A DNA stretch of 64,000 nucleotides from NCBI RefSeq assembly GCF_003112735.1, contig NZ_BFBR01000007.1, positions 158,338 through 222,337 of the forward strand, in the 5' to 3' direction. Shown in pieces: positions 18,899 through 27,324 of the stretch. A program made the translations under genes and the position numbers. Numbering within the stretch: the stretch's first letter is position 1; each line of letters starts with the position of its first letter. The DNA comes from Candidatus Phycosocius bacilliformis. GTDB lineage: Bacteria > Pseudomonadota > Alphaproteobacteria > Caulobacterales > Aquidulcibacteraceae. Below the pieces are notes generated by a model that was given only the letters and a program-made list of their open reading frames with translations, made no database searches and had not been told where the DNA came from.

Positions 18899-18955
18899 AC
18901 GGTTTTTCCGATAAATCCAATCAGTTTTTCCGGTTTTTCCTGGTGTCGGCACCAG
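18899..18955. promoter_or_regulatory. Repeat-rich promoter region of the permease gene
   Basis: Three near-copies of GTTTTTCCG lie at about 18902, 18923 and 18932, followed by the hairpin CTGGTG-TCGG-CACCAG at 18940-18955, about 40 bp before the permease start. This looks like a control region, perhaps for the adjacent LysR protein; no factor can be assigned. Confidence 0.4.
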
Positions 18956-18995
18956 ACTAAGAGGCTGCGCAAACAGCTTTAGGCAGGAGACTCTG

Positions 18996-19979
18996 ATGCC
19001 GCTCGACACACTTTTGGAAAATCTGATCTCACCCATAACGCTCGCATTTTTGTTGGGAATGATTGCCACTCTCATCAAATCTGACCTCGAAATACCAGAG
19101 CCGGTCATCAAGATCTTTGCGATTTTTTTGTTGTTCTCCATTGGTCTGCAAGGCGGCCAGGAATTGGCTGGGGTGGTCTTTGCCGACATTGCCAACGGCC
19201 TTGCCGTCATCACAGCCTTGATCTTCTTGCTCCCGCTGCTGGCCTTTCTGGTCGCCAAATTTGTCCTGCGGCTTGATACGGCCAATGCAGCCGGGGTTGC
19301 AGCCCTGTATGGTTCGGTTTCATCGGTCACATTCGTGGTCTCGCGCACCTATGCTGAGAGCAAAGGCACCCCGATGGATGGCTATGTCACGGGCCTTGTC
19401 GCGCTGATGGAGCTCGCCATTCTGGTGGCCCTGTTTTATGGCCGCTTCACCATGAGCCGGAGCAATGGTGAAACAGGCAAACTGACCGAAATCCTGATGG
19501 AGACCTTGCGCGGCCGCGGTCTTGTGCTCTTGGGCGGCGGCCTTGTGATTGGTGGGCTGATCGGGGAGAAGAATTTCACCAAAATCGAGCCCTTCTTTGT
19601 GGATTTGTTCCGCGGCGTGCTTGTGCTTTTCCTCTTGGAAATGGGGATGACGGCGGCGCGCCACCTGAAGGAATTCGCCAAAGTAGGCCCTGCCATGGCA
19701 GTGTTTGGCATCCTCATGCCAATGGTTCATGGCGGTCTGGCGACCGGTCTTGCCACCTGGGCGGGCCTACCCTTGGGCTCCGCCTTTGTGATTGGCGCGG
19801 TTGCCGCCTCTGCGTCTTACATCGATGCGCCCGCCGCGGTGCGCGCGACTTTCCCGACCGCCAACCCGGCCATCTACCTGACCTCGTCACTGGGGATCAC
19901 CTTCCCCTTCATGCTGATTATCGGCGTGCCGACAGTCTATCAAATGGCGCTATTCTGGCAGGGTGTGCTGGGCTCATAA
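18996..19979 (+). CDS. SbtA-family sodium-dependent bicarbonate permease
   Basis: A 327-residue inner-membrane protein with about ten hydrophobic segments of the DUF897/SbtA family, whose cyanobacterial members take up bicarbonate with sodium. Family features include the N-terminal ISPITLAFLLGM, the GLQGGQEL region, AALYGSVSSVTFVV and the C-terminal YIDAPAAVRATFPTANP. Non-photosynthetic bacteria also carry this family, where it may feed carboxylases or act on other anions. No SbtB (PII-like) gene is adjacent. It is the last core gene before the toxin island. Confidence 0.88.
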   Translation: MPLDTLLENLISPITLAFLLGMIATLIKSDLEIPEPVIKIFAIFLLFSIGLQGGQELAGVVFADIANGLAVITALIFLLPLLAFLVAKFVLRLDTANAAGVAALYGSVSSVTFVVSRTYAESKGTPMDGYVTGLVALMELAILVALFYGRFTMSRSNGETGKLTEILMETLRGRGLVLLGGGLVIGGLIGEKNFTKIEPFFVDLFRGVLVLFLLEMGMTAARHLKEFAKVGPAMAVFGILMPMVHGGLATGLATWAGLPLGSAFVIGAVAASASYIDAPAAVRATFPTANPAIYLTSSLGITFPFMLIIGVPTVYQMALFWQGVLGS

Positions 19980-20073
19980 GCCCGCCCCATGCGGGACCGC
20001 GCGACTGAGTGCCTTTGCCGCTGGCTGTGCCGTGGCAAAGGCCCGTGGTGGGAATGGCGGATGACAAGCCAGA

Positions 20074-20187
20074 AGCGAACGCGCCGCCCCGATCTATAGC
20101 CTGATCGGCACTGACAAGCTCAATACCATCGATCCCCAAGCCCGGCGCACGCACCTGCTCGCCTACATGCCCTCCAGGGTGGCTTGA
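20074..20187 (+). pseudogene. IS66 transposase (TnpC) C-terminal remnant, copy A
   Basis: The frame reads SERAAPIYSLIGTDKLNTID and on to a TGA, matching the conserved C-terminal end of IS66-family TnpC (ERAAxIYSLIGTAKLNGIDPQ). Only 37 residues remain, and a stop lies directly upstream in the frame. It is a dead fragment. Confidence 0.75.
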
Positions 20188-20248
20188 CGCATTCAAGAAC
20201 GCGCGCCCTGGAAGCGGAAACCAACGCCCTAAGCCACGCCGTGGCCCT

Positions 20249-20481
20249 GGCCGGATGACTACTGTAGATCTGACTTGGATGCACCCCGTATCGGCGCGCA
20301 AGCTGCGTCATCACAGCGCCAGCCGCATAATTCTCTTCCACAACCGACTGCTTGAAATTGTCACAAAGGCGACGCCGGCGACCCGTCTCCACAACATCAA
20401 GCCGACGCCCATATCCCGCTGCTATCGCCTGTAACGTCTCCATACGCACGCTACCTAGCCCAGTTCATACTTCACCGGTCT
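20249..20481 (-). mobile_element. 233-bp insert with IS66 TnpA fragment, copy A
   Basis: The insert is bounded by GTGGCCCT (20241-20248) and ATGGCCCT (20482-20489), an 8-bp target duplication of the length IS66 elements make. An uninterrupted version of the junction exists at 25275-25282. The minus strand from ATG 20449 encodes the TnpA helix-turn-helix (RRRRLCDNFKQSVVEEN, then QLARRYGVHPSQIY). It is cut off at the insert end, so it is a non-autonomous remnant. Confidence 0.65.
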
Positions 20482-20744
20482 ATGGCCCTCGGCGAATGGC
20501 CACGAATCACAGTCGATTCCACACGATCAAGAGCTCATGGCATTTGTGGATAACTGAAAGTCAGCCCGGACACTTACAGTGCGGTTCATTCATGCCAAAC
20601 CTCCTCGTCCAGCCAAGGAAAACTAGGGCACAAAACTCGAATTCCGAATGGTCCAAATATTGGGTAGCAGAGCACTAAGTCACGTTGGCGGGCTGGGATC
20701 GCCGCGCGTAAAATCTGCCCCGCAGCGCGTTGCGTGTGCAGCTC

Positions 20745-21431
20745 TTACTTCTCATGAATCAATGCTTTGACACGCTCCATAGCGCGCTGCTTGTAAGGCT
20801 CGGTCTCTTCATTGACATGAATAATCTCAAGGGTCTCGAGTAAACCGGGTAAGTCGCTACGGTAGCCGCGGTCCAAAAGTTCATTGACCAGTTTCATTTG
20901 GCCAAGTGTGGCGGCGTGAATGACAACGTCAGTGTCGTTCGGAAACTTTGTTTCCAACTTTGCACCATGATCAAGTAAGGCATAAAAAATCGACATGCCA
21001 TCCCAGACACCGTAGGTTAAGGCGACTCCGAGCGCGGTGTCAGCATCGTCGCCGTCGGACAAATAATTAACGTCAGCCCCATGCTCAAGCAAAAGCCGAA
21101 CTGAGACTGGACAGCCAATTTGGGCGGCAACCATTAAGGCCGACCAGCCACCAGGATACAGGCGCAGCTCGGTCGAAGTGCCGCTCTCCAACAGTCTCCT
21201 TAACCCGGTCTCGTCCCCATCAATAATCGCCTCAAACAAGGGTACAGCAGCTGGATCCTTCTTAGCCTGTGGACCTGAGGCGACTTTCCAGGCAAATGCG
21301 CGTTCGTGAGCTGTACCCGCACATTCAGGGATTCTCTTTGTCAGACCATCACTCATAGATGCTGCCCCCAGAGCCAAAGCGAGGAACACACCTGCACCGA
21401 CAATACCTGCCATGATGAAACCTCTCCTCAT
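20745..21431 (-). CDS. Ankyrin-repeat protein, likely immunity protein of the lipase toxin
   Basis: A 228-residue protein with an N-terminal membrane segment or signal (about 5-26) and three or four ankyrin repeats. The clearest is GGWSALMVAAQIGCPVSVRL with LLEHGADVNY directly after. A GGAGG lies 6 bases before the ATG at 21431. It starts 36 bp beyond the end of the broken RHS-lipase gene on the same strand. In polymorphic-toxin loci the gene directly downstream is normally the immunity gene, and ankyrin proteins are a recognised immunity class. An exported location would suit protection from a periplasmic lipase. This role is inferred from position. Confidence 0.75.
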   Translation of the reverse strand: MRRGFIMAGIVGAGVFLALALGAASMSDGLTKRIPECAGTAHERAFAWKVASGPQAKKDPAAVPLFEAIIDGDETGLRRLLESGTSTELRLYPGGWSALMVAAQIGCPVSVRLLLEHGADVNYLSDGDDADTALGVALTYGVWDGMSIFYALLDHGAKLETKFPNDTDVVIHAATLGQMKLVNELLDRGYRSDLPGLLETLEIIHVNEETEPYKQRAMERVKALIHEK

Positions 21432-21466
21432 CGAAGCCTCCAATTTTGGAATCGAGCATGGTGACA

Positions 21467-23530
21467 TCAATCACTAAAGCCCATACTCCATAAAACACTG
21501 CCAATATCATGGGCCTCGACTACAGTTGGAGCGTCTTTTAGCCTAATTTGGACCCCAGGTGGAGGGGTAAGGCGTCTCAAGTTTTTTGAATTGACCCCCA
21601 AAAGTCCTTCAGCGCTACCCCTTAAAATGGTAGGTGATGAATTAATGGCTGCCAAACTATCGCCGTTGCGGTTGACCCAAGCCATTGGATCATTTCCGAC
21701 GTAGTAGTTCTTGATAAACCGATTTGCATTTCTGGTGTCTTAACCATAAATCTGCGTCATAGTTTTGGTCAACGGTGCAGAGTTAAACGTTACCGCTGGG
21801 CGATTGACAGTCAACGCCTGAACAACGGCTAATGCACCACCCAAAGAATGGCCTGTAAAAATTAAGTTCGGCGTTTTATTCTCAACCAATTGGCGCGCAT
21901 TGTCGCGGGCTACCCTAAGCTGCTTTACCGGCTTTTCACCAATCAAAGCTTTGTCGGTCTCAACATCTGCTCTGATACCTGGTCCATCGGTCCCAGCATT
22001 AGCGAAAATATAAGCATCTGATATTTTGTCGTAATATAAATGTGCCTTGTAGCCAGAAGCGTCAGACAACTTGACATTGTCGAGGTAAGTTGAATCACTA
22101 ACCCGATCCAAATTGTCGCCGAGTATGTCTTTATTGCCTTTAGTACCCTCGACATAGGTATTTAGACTTGCAAGAGCCGCCCTAAAATCTTGATAGTACT
22201 TTTGAAAAGTTGGCGAATTTTTCCATTCCGGTTGCATGGCCAATATTTCCATTCTATGCCTTGCCAACTTAGCCTTGTCGATCCGTGATAGGTTACTGCC
22301 ATTTCCCCAGTCAAATGCCCCCACGCCAGTGGATTTCTTGAGCTCTTCGATAATGGCCTCATTCAATTTCTTATCATTCGAAGTCCGCCGAGCCGCCAAG
22401 CTATCCTGAATCGCCCCCCCAATCCCTTTGACAATCTTTCCTGTCCCATCCAGCAGGCCATCGGAGAACCGATCAATGAAATTGCCACGCGCATTCTCGT
22501 CAGCTGTCGCCTGTTGATTACCAGCGAAGAAGCCCCCTGCGATGGCATTGCCAAGCACGCTGGGTAGGGCGGCGCGCACATTGTCGCCAAAGTCAGTCCC
22601 ATCGATCAATGATCGGGCCGCAGCATTTCCGACCGCATCAGCCATGCCGGTGACAACACCGCCGACAATAGTGCCAACCTTGCCCGCAAAGTCCGTTCCG
22701 CCCAATGCACCACTGACTGCCGCCGACGCCCGACCAGCAAGGCCACCTGCTGCCATGCCTGCTGCGCTACCCACACCCGCTGCTGCAACCGCCGCCCAGC
22801 TGAACTTATCTTGCAAGCCAAGCGTGACGCCGATGCCTTGACTGACCGCGCTGCGCACCATCGCTCGGGTGACCTTCTACAGGAAAGTACCTTCCGCACT
22901 GGCCCCGCCTGCAAGACCCCCGCTGATAAAGGCCATGCCAACGTCTTTCCATGAGAATTTCTCCTGGATGCCGGTTGCCACACCTACTGCTTGACTGACG
23001 ACTGAGCCTGCGGCGGCGGCAAGGCCAGAGCCGACAAATGTCGCTGCGGCTGTTGCGGTGGCCGACAGGGTCGTCACCCCAGTTGCCGCTTTCAAAAGCC
23101 CAGTAACAAACTTCGTCGCTGCCCCTTTTGTGATAGCAATGACCGCAATGGCGATAATGACGAGGAAAATCTGCCCGACGACGCCACATTTTTGTTTCTT
23201 CGGTGGCGCAGCTTGGGGGGTGGTGGGGTTTACGTCGCCGAGGGTGTCAGTGGGATCAGTCGGCGTGATCGTGGCCGCGTTATAAGTATTGCGCATCACG
23301 CCTGCTGGAATGCGCAGGGTTTGCCCGGCCGAGAGGGCCACATCGCCCGACAGACCATTGGCTTGGGCCAATTTGTACCAAAGCCCGCTGTCGCCCCACA
23401 GGCTGGCAGCGACGGCTTGCAAGGTCTCGCCCCCGCGTGCCGTGATGGTGCCAGCAGCCGAGCCCTGATTATAGCTGAACCATGTATTGCCAGCCGGGCT
23501 GCCCGTTTGGGTGTGGCTTTGTTTAGGTCG
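21467..23530 (-). pseudogene. RHS-type toxin stump: LysM, hydrophobic linker, class 3 lipase tip; two in-frame stops
   Basis: One reading frame runs from about 23530 to the TGA at 21467, broken by TAG (22877-22879) and TAA (21740-21742). In order it encodes a short tail typical of RHS C-termini and a LysM repeat (about 23455-23300, TITARGGETLQAVAASLWGD onward). Then come a Thr/Pro linker with PPKKQKCG, a long Gly/Ala-rich membrane-like linker with two similar halves (each with DKFSW or EKFSW), and a lipase_3 domain. The lipase has the nucleophile motif GHSLGG (Ser codon 21845-21847) and TFNSAP. After the TAA it has YYVGNDP with the likely catalytic Asp and AHDIGS with the likely His. The RHS repeat core is missing. 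An 80-codon part carrying Asp and His lies past the second stop, so the truncated product cannot be an active lipase. Confidence 0.8.
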
Positions 23531-23769
23531 CTATTTTTTGGTGAAGGGTGTGCTTGGCCTCAAGAATGGGTGACAAGCTTTCAGGCCAACGGTGCCTGTT
23601 CAAATGGCGACATCATTGCTGAAGTAGCATCGTGCAAAAGACACTTCAACAGCCTGATCCTCTCAGCGCAGGCTTGGCCCAACCAAGCCACTGCAAAGCT
23701 GCTGCTTGCATGACCCAAGTCAAAACACTTTCAGGCCGCGCGTCGCAATGCTCATACGTGAAGCGCACT

Positions 23770-24429
23770 TTAATAGGACACGTCTCCCCAAGTCTCCTCT
23801 TTGGGATAACGCTCACTCTCGGCCAGAACCCGGGGAACAAGCTTCTTGTAAAGCTCAAATTTCTCTGGGTCGTCATAAATGGCATCGATATAGGGAGCTC
23901 GCCAATGATTCTCGCCAAGCGCGCGCAACATAACCGGCTCATCCAGCAACCAGCGGATCAAGGCATCTTGATGATGATACAGATGTACTTCACGACCATC
24001 ATATTCCGAAACCGGAACGCGCCATGATGTCACATGTTGATCATCAAGATAGTAGAGTTCTAGTTCTCTTTCATCAGTAGAAAAATCATAACCTATTCGG
24101 CCACGCTTTGAGTAATTGTCCAACTCAGGAGGGAGCGGATAAATACCAATTAATATCCATTTGCCGTAACTGGGTGCACCTTTCATCATCGCCGCGCGGA
24201 ACTTTATAGGTCCCAAATCTATCGTAGCCGGCTTTTTCTTGCGCCAAGCGGCCAAATGGGCACCTGAAATGACAGTCTGAGACATTGCAACTGTCGCATC
24301 AGGGGTAACCTGCGCTAAAAACCATTCATCCCAGCCACATTGGATGGCGTAAACTTTTCCTGTCGCAAACGTGCTTCGGCTTGACGTCGCTAATATGTTT
24401 ACAGGATCTGGGAGTTTACCAGTGACCAT
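23770..24429 (-). CDS. Putative immunity protein, unrecognised family
   Basis: A 219-residue soluble protein, acidic in its C-terminal half (YDDPEKFELYKKLVPRV). The ATG at 24429 has GGAAG 8 bases upstream and overlaps the end of the truncated toxin tip (stop 24416-24418) by 14 bp. Such coupling is usual for toxin-immunity pairs. I do not recognise its family. The role is inferred only from overlap and position in the array. G+C is lower than in core genes. Confidence 0.6.
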   Translation of the reverse strand: MVTGKLPDPVNILATSSRSTFATGKVYAIQCGWDEWFLAQVTPDATVAMSQTVISGAHLAAWRKKKPATIDLGPIKFRAAMMKGAPSYGKWILIGIYPLPPELDNYSKRGRIGYDFSTDERELELYYLDDQHVTSWRVPVSEYDGREVHLYHHQDALIRWLLDEPVMLRALGENHWRAPYIDAIYDDPEKFELYKKLVPRVLAESERYPKEETWGDVSY

Positions 24430-24661
24430 CTTGGAACTTCCAATTGGGATTATTCTTCTGAACTGGCCCAAACAGCTGCCCGGTGCGGAAGCTCGAACCA
24501 GTGACCGAACTAACCCGTACGCCGACCGTTGCGTGCGTGATCCCACTAGCCCTCAGCGCATCTCGGAGTTCCAATGCGGCACCATGAAATTGCGCTTCCG
24601 ACTCAAAGCCTAGCGGAACAGTGCGCGAAGCTCAATTAACAGGAATGCTCTCTGCGGCAAA
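24416..24661 (-). pseudogene. Truncated orphan toxin tip starting at an Ala-Ala-Glu joint
   Basis: The frame starts FAAESIPVN, meets a TGA (24632-24634), and continues LGFESEAQFHGAALELRDAL through SSVTGSSFRTGQLF to a TAA at 24416. The motif with VTGxSxxTG following an ALxASGI helix resembles tips of a polymorphic toxin class that continues into a nucleotidyltransferase-like DVGRVSDFD motif, which is absent here. There is no start codon at the joint. It is a fragment, internally stopped and probably inactive, followed by its presumed immunity gene. Confidence 0.55.
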
Positions 24662-25173
24662 AGAATTGAAGCCACTTAGGATACGCTTTCTGAGTGAAAG
24701 CATCAAGACCTCGAATGATTTCACGCAATTGAGACATGCCTTTTTCGTTCCAAGTCCTGATAGGCCCAGTTATCTTGCCTCAAAGTTTAGGTTTCCGGCC
24801 CGCATGTTTGGATAGTGCATGCCCGACGACCGTAGTTTGTTTGTAAGACGCTTGCGCTGATGTCAGTACAGTTTCAATCTGAACGATGGAATTTGATTTG
24901 AACGAGGGAAGCTCCGCTCGGCATCCGCCCCTTCCCCACAGCCCGCCGAATAGGACCGGCTGCCTTGCCGAGAATGGTGCCAGCACCTTCGGCGACAAGT
25001 CCACTTACGAACGCATCAAATGCCGCATTTTGCAGAGTAGGCAACATGACCCGCAGGCCAGTATCAAGTCCATCCCTTGACATACCAGAGGCAACGACAC
25101 CCCGATCAATCGGGTTATCGCTATTGCGAGCAGCTCTCATACAGTCCATGGGGCTTCCATTGCCCCCCAATTC
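24636..25173 (-). pseudogene. Decayed RHS-type toxin tip (HALSKHAGR motif), frameshift and nonsense mutation
   Basis: From 25173 one frame reads an RHS-style linker (GGNGSPMDCMRAARNSDNP, then DRGVVASGMSRDGL and an Ala/Gly-rich helix). Somewhere between 25004 and 24874 the coding passes to another frame that reads TTVVGHALSKHAGRKPKL, TGA (24780-24782), then GKITGPIRTWNEKGMSQLR. The family I know has Trp where the TGA stands (TGG to TGA). The C-terminus runs out into the Ala-Ala-Glu joint of the next module in another frame. No matching immunity gene follows. This is a dead toxin. Confidence 0.6.
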
Positions 25174-25593
25174 AATGGGTCATCGAGGCGTGGGAAAAGC
25201 AACTTGTCAAAACTCCCTTGGGAACTTGCCTTTGCATCTTTGATTTTCCGGAATTCCGCGCCCTAAGCCACGCCGTGGCCCTCGCCGAATGGCCACATCG
25301 CGGCGGAGCCTTGTGCCGCTCTATCTACAGATCAGGGCCAGCGCGGGCTTTCGCCGGGGCGAAGTCAGTTCAACGTGCATAATCCAGCCCAAGAACGCCA
25401 ACGATTCCAAGCCCCCGCGCGCCGCCCCCGTCACTTCACCGTCGCACGTCGGATTTGACGGAGAAGCTGCCACCACCCCAAAGCGCCACTTTATCCCGCA
25501 ACATCAGCACCATCCACCCGCAAGCCCTCGCGTACGGTGTGCCGGTCGTAACTCGCTTCGATTTGGCGATCCGGGGATAGGGCCTGATTTGGT
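25174..25593. other. Gene-free stretch of the toxin island, 420 bp
   Basis: No intact gene. The minus strand from 25260 to 25180 may hold more linker of the decayed toxin (EFRKIKDAKASSQGSFDKLL) in a third frame. At 25258-25296 lies a sequence shared with both long repeats, CCCTAAGCCACGCCGTGGCC followed by CTCGCCGAATGG. Here it lacks the 233-bp IS66 insert. The rest, 25300-25593, shows nothing I can identify. Confidence 0.5.
25258..25296. repeat. Uninterrupted version of the insertion site found in copies A and B
   Basis: Left and right parts match the sequences on either side of the 233-bp inserts at 20241-20489 and 28426-28674, but are contiguous here with a single GTGGCCCT (25275-25282). 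It contains the palindrome GCCAC-GCC-GTGGC. A more diverged relative lies at 28897-28935. Confidence 0.65.
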
Positions 25594-26283
25594 TCAGGCG
25601 GATAGGACGGCTTCAACCTGGCCGATGCGACGCAGTTCCTCCGGATCATTTCCTTGTGGCGGTTCTGGTTGAACGACAACGATTGAGCCCAGCCCTGCAA
25701 GAGGTATCACAGTCGCGAAGGAAGGGGCTGCATTGATCACGCGGGGCACGTAAACCATCCAGTCAACGAAGGGGTAATCGGCGTCGAAGTCACGATCTAC
25801 AATTGCTCGCTTTGACATGATCCCCGCCCATTGCGGTTGCCAAGTTTCCGCAACCAACGCGAGAAGCGCAGCTGCACTTTTGGCGTCACCAAGGTTTCGG
25901 GACTGCATTGGAAGGTCCAGCAGGACATTATTTCCAACCCGGTCGTTGAAGCTGCCGCAATGCACACTCAGAGACGCTTCACCATCATCGTCCATCGCAC
26001 CGTTCCATAGGCCCAAATTGAAGCCAAGGTCATCTATCACACCGCCACCCTCATCATACCTGTTTCGTCCTTTGAGGAGCAATGTTTGCAGCCGTGACGG
26101 ATCAGCATAATCGACTGTGCGAGTGAGCGCGTCTTTGCGCGAACGGCCACGCTCAAACCAGTGCGACAGGGCTGGGTCGATAGTTGCCATACCGTTCAAC
26201 AGACGGCTGACCTTCACCGCGCAGTCGTCTGCACTTTCGCGGCGAGCATCCCAATATGCCCCGAGGAAAAAACGAGATGTCAT
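25594..26283 (-). CDS. Imm52-like immunity protein
   Basis: A 229-residue protein whose N-terminus (FLGAYWDARRESADDCA, then RSRKDAL) and middle (DDLGFNLGLWNG) fit the Imm52 family as I know it. Imm52 proteins neutralise Tox-REase-5 DNase toxins, and exactly such a toxin tip ends 9 bp upstream. This makes the pair the best-supported toxin-immunity unit of the island. The frame is intact, so it may still protect against incoming toxins although its own toxin tip has lost its carrier. Confidence 0.8.
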   Translation of the reverse strand: MTSRFFLGAYWDARRESADDCAVKVSRLLNGMATIDPALSHWFERGRSRKDALTRTVDYADPSRLQTLLLKGRNRYDEGGGVIDDLGFNLGLWNGAMDDDGEASLSVHCGSFNDRVGNNVLLDLPMQSRNLGDAKSAAALLALVAETWQPQWAGIMSKRAIVDRDFDADYPFVDWMVYVPRVINAAPSFATVIPLAGLGSIVVVQPEPPQGNDPEELRRIGQVEAVLSA

Positions 26284-26292
26284 TCGCGCCTC

Positions 26293-26688
26293 CTATGGGC
26301 CTACTGGTGTATGAACCACGGTTATACCTTTGACTTTGTTGGTCGCAAACAAAGCTCGCATCGCATCGGCTGCTTTCGCTTCAGCCACATGCCAAATAAT
26401 CGGCGTGCCGTTTGCCGCAGCGACCTGCCGCTGCACTTGGCTCACAAGGGCATCTTTGCCCGTGAACCAACTCCTGAACTCGCCATTCTTAACGAACGTA
26501 GCGTAACCAGGCCCCTTGGCTTCCAAGAAAGCCCCAGCTTCGAATCCGTCGAAGCGAACCCCATTAGCCACAAAAGCTTCGCCACTACGACCTGTGATTT
26601 GAGTCTGATAAGCCAGCGAACGCGCTGACATCGATTCATTCACTGTGCGCCAGGCACCCGGCAATGCGCTCTCTGCGGCAATAAATAC
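26293..26688 (-). pseudogene. Orphan Tox-REase-5 toxin tip without its carrier
   Basis: The open stretch of 131 codons follows the stop of the DUF7660 gene directly and in the same frame. It begins VFIAAESALPGAWRTV and has no ATG at the joint (TTG 26664 or ATG 26640 could serve). It encodes the restriction-endonuclease-fold toxin 5 pattern: YQTQITGRSGEAFVANGVRF, the core DGFEAGAFLEAKGPGYA with the likely catalytic Asp and Glu-x-Lys, then WHVAEAKAADAMR and HTP at the end. The catalytic domain looks complete, so it is a displaced but intact DNase cassette. Imm52 follows at 9 bp. Confidence 0.8.
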
Positions 26689-26958
26689 CTAGTTTCCGTA
26701 CACAGTAGCCGCGAGCAGCATCTGAGCGGCGATTCTCCAAGTTATTTTACTAGTATCAACCGCCTCACCCATATTTTTATAATAGCCGTCCATATCCTGA
26801 GCAAAGCCCGACAAGCCGCGCATATAGCTAGAAAGGTCGGTATTCTCCCATTCGCCCCCTCCCGCCGCGAGGTCACGACTAAGCTCACCGACAAAGCGTA
26901 CAAACTCCTCTCGCGAGTTCACCGCACCGGCCATGTCGAACAAATCGTCATTTTCCAT
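26689..26958 (-). CDS. DUF7660-like immunity protein
   Basis: An 89-residue acidic protein: NSREEFVRFVGELSRDL, then WENTDLSSYM, DMDGYYKN and a C-terminal WRIAAQMLLAATVYGN. The WEN...DMDGYY spacing is that of the DUF7660 family, often found beside polymorphic toxins. It starts 3 bp after the toxin tip stop at 26962, a coupled arrangement. Intact and probably the immunity partner of that tip. Confidence 0.75.
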   Translation of the reverse strand: MENDDLFDMAGAVNSREEFVRFVGELSRDLAAGGGEWENTDLSSYMRGLSGFAQDMDGYYKNMGEAVDTSKITWRIAAQMLLAATVYGN

Positions 26959-26961
26959 ATG

Positions 26962-27324
26962 TCACCTTATATTGATTGAAGCGCCGTTATTGGTGGTCGT
27001 AAACTTGAACATCTGCCGTTTCGGAACCGCGTCCAGTTTCTGGTATGGAACCTCGACCCCCGCCTTCTGGAAAGCGTACAAGCGCCGATTGTCCAAGGTA
27101 AAGATCATTCCATCCTTCTGGACTATGCGGATCGGCTTCACGCTTGCTGGATCAACCGTTCGTCCCAGCGAGGCTGCAAAGTCATCAACCGAGCCGTAGG
27201 GCGGCCTGAAGTTGGCGGAAGCGCTATCCTGGCTGAAGCGGATTAACTTGGGATCGATCGTGCCGGTTCGCGGTAGCCTAGCGAAGTCGTCAACCGACAG
27301 GAATATTCTCTCTGCGGCAACACA
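26962..27324 (-). pseudogene. Orphan toxin tip (IRFSQDS / LDNRRLYAF type) without start codon
   Basis: The 120-codon frame follows the stop of the zinc-ribbon gene with no gap and starts CVAAERIFLSVDDFARLP. It contains IRFSQDSASANFR, SVDDFAASL, and FTLDNRRLYAFQKAGVEVPY, a pattern I know from RHS and CdiA tips that resemble ParB/Srx-fold nucleases. No ATG, GTG or TTG sits at a sensible place, so it cannot be translated alone except by coupling or read-through. The DUF7660-like gene follows at 3 bp. Confidence 0.7.

Larger units (their letters stand above)
20002..20561. repeat. Direct repeat copy A, ~560 bp, left flank of the toxin island
   Basis: This segment is repeated in the same orientation at 28187-28746, with roughly 90% identity by eye and almost no gaps. 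It carries an IS66 TnpC C-terminal remnant on the plus strand and a 233-bp insert with a TnpA fragment on the minus strand. The two copies bracket 7.6 kb of toxin and immunity sequence. Recombination between them would delete or duplicate that block. Confidence 0.9.

Noticed and set aside
24480-24500. Sequence resembling a tRNA T-arm (GGTTCGAGC) on the minus strand
   Set aside because: No acceptor stem or anticodon arm can be built around it, and it falls within the toxin-tip reading frame.
21467-25000. Stop-codon recoding as an explanation of the in-frame stops in the toxin island
   Set aside because: TAG, TAA and TGA all occur, together with frameshifts, while core genes use ordinary stops. 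Gene decay explains all of it.
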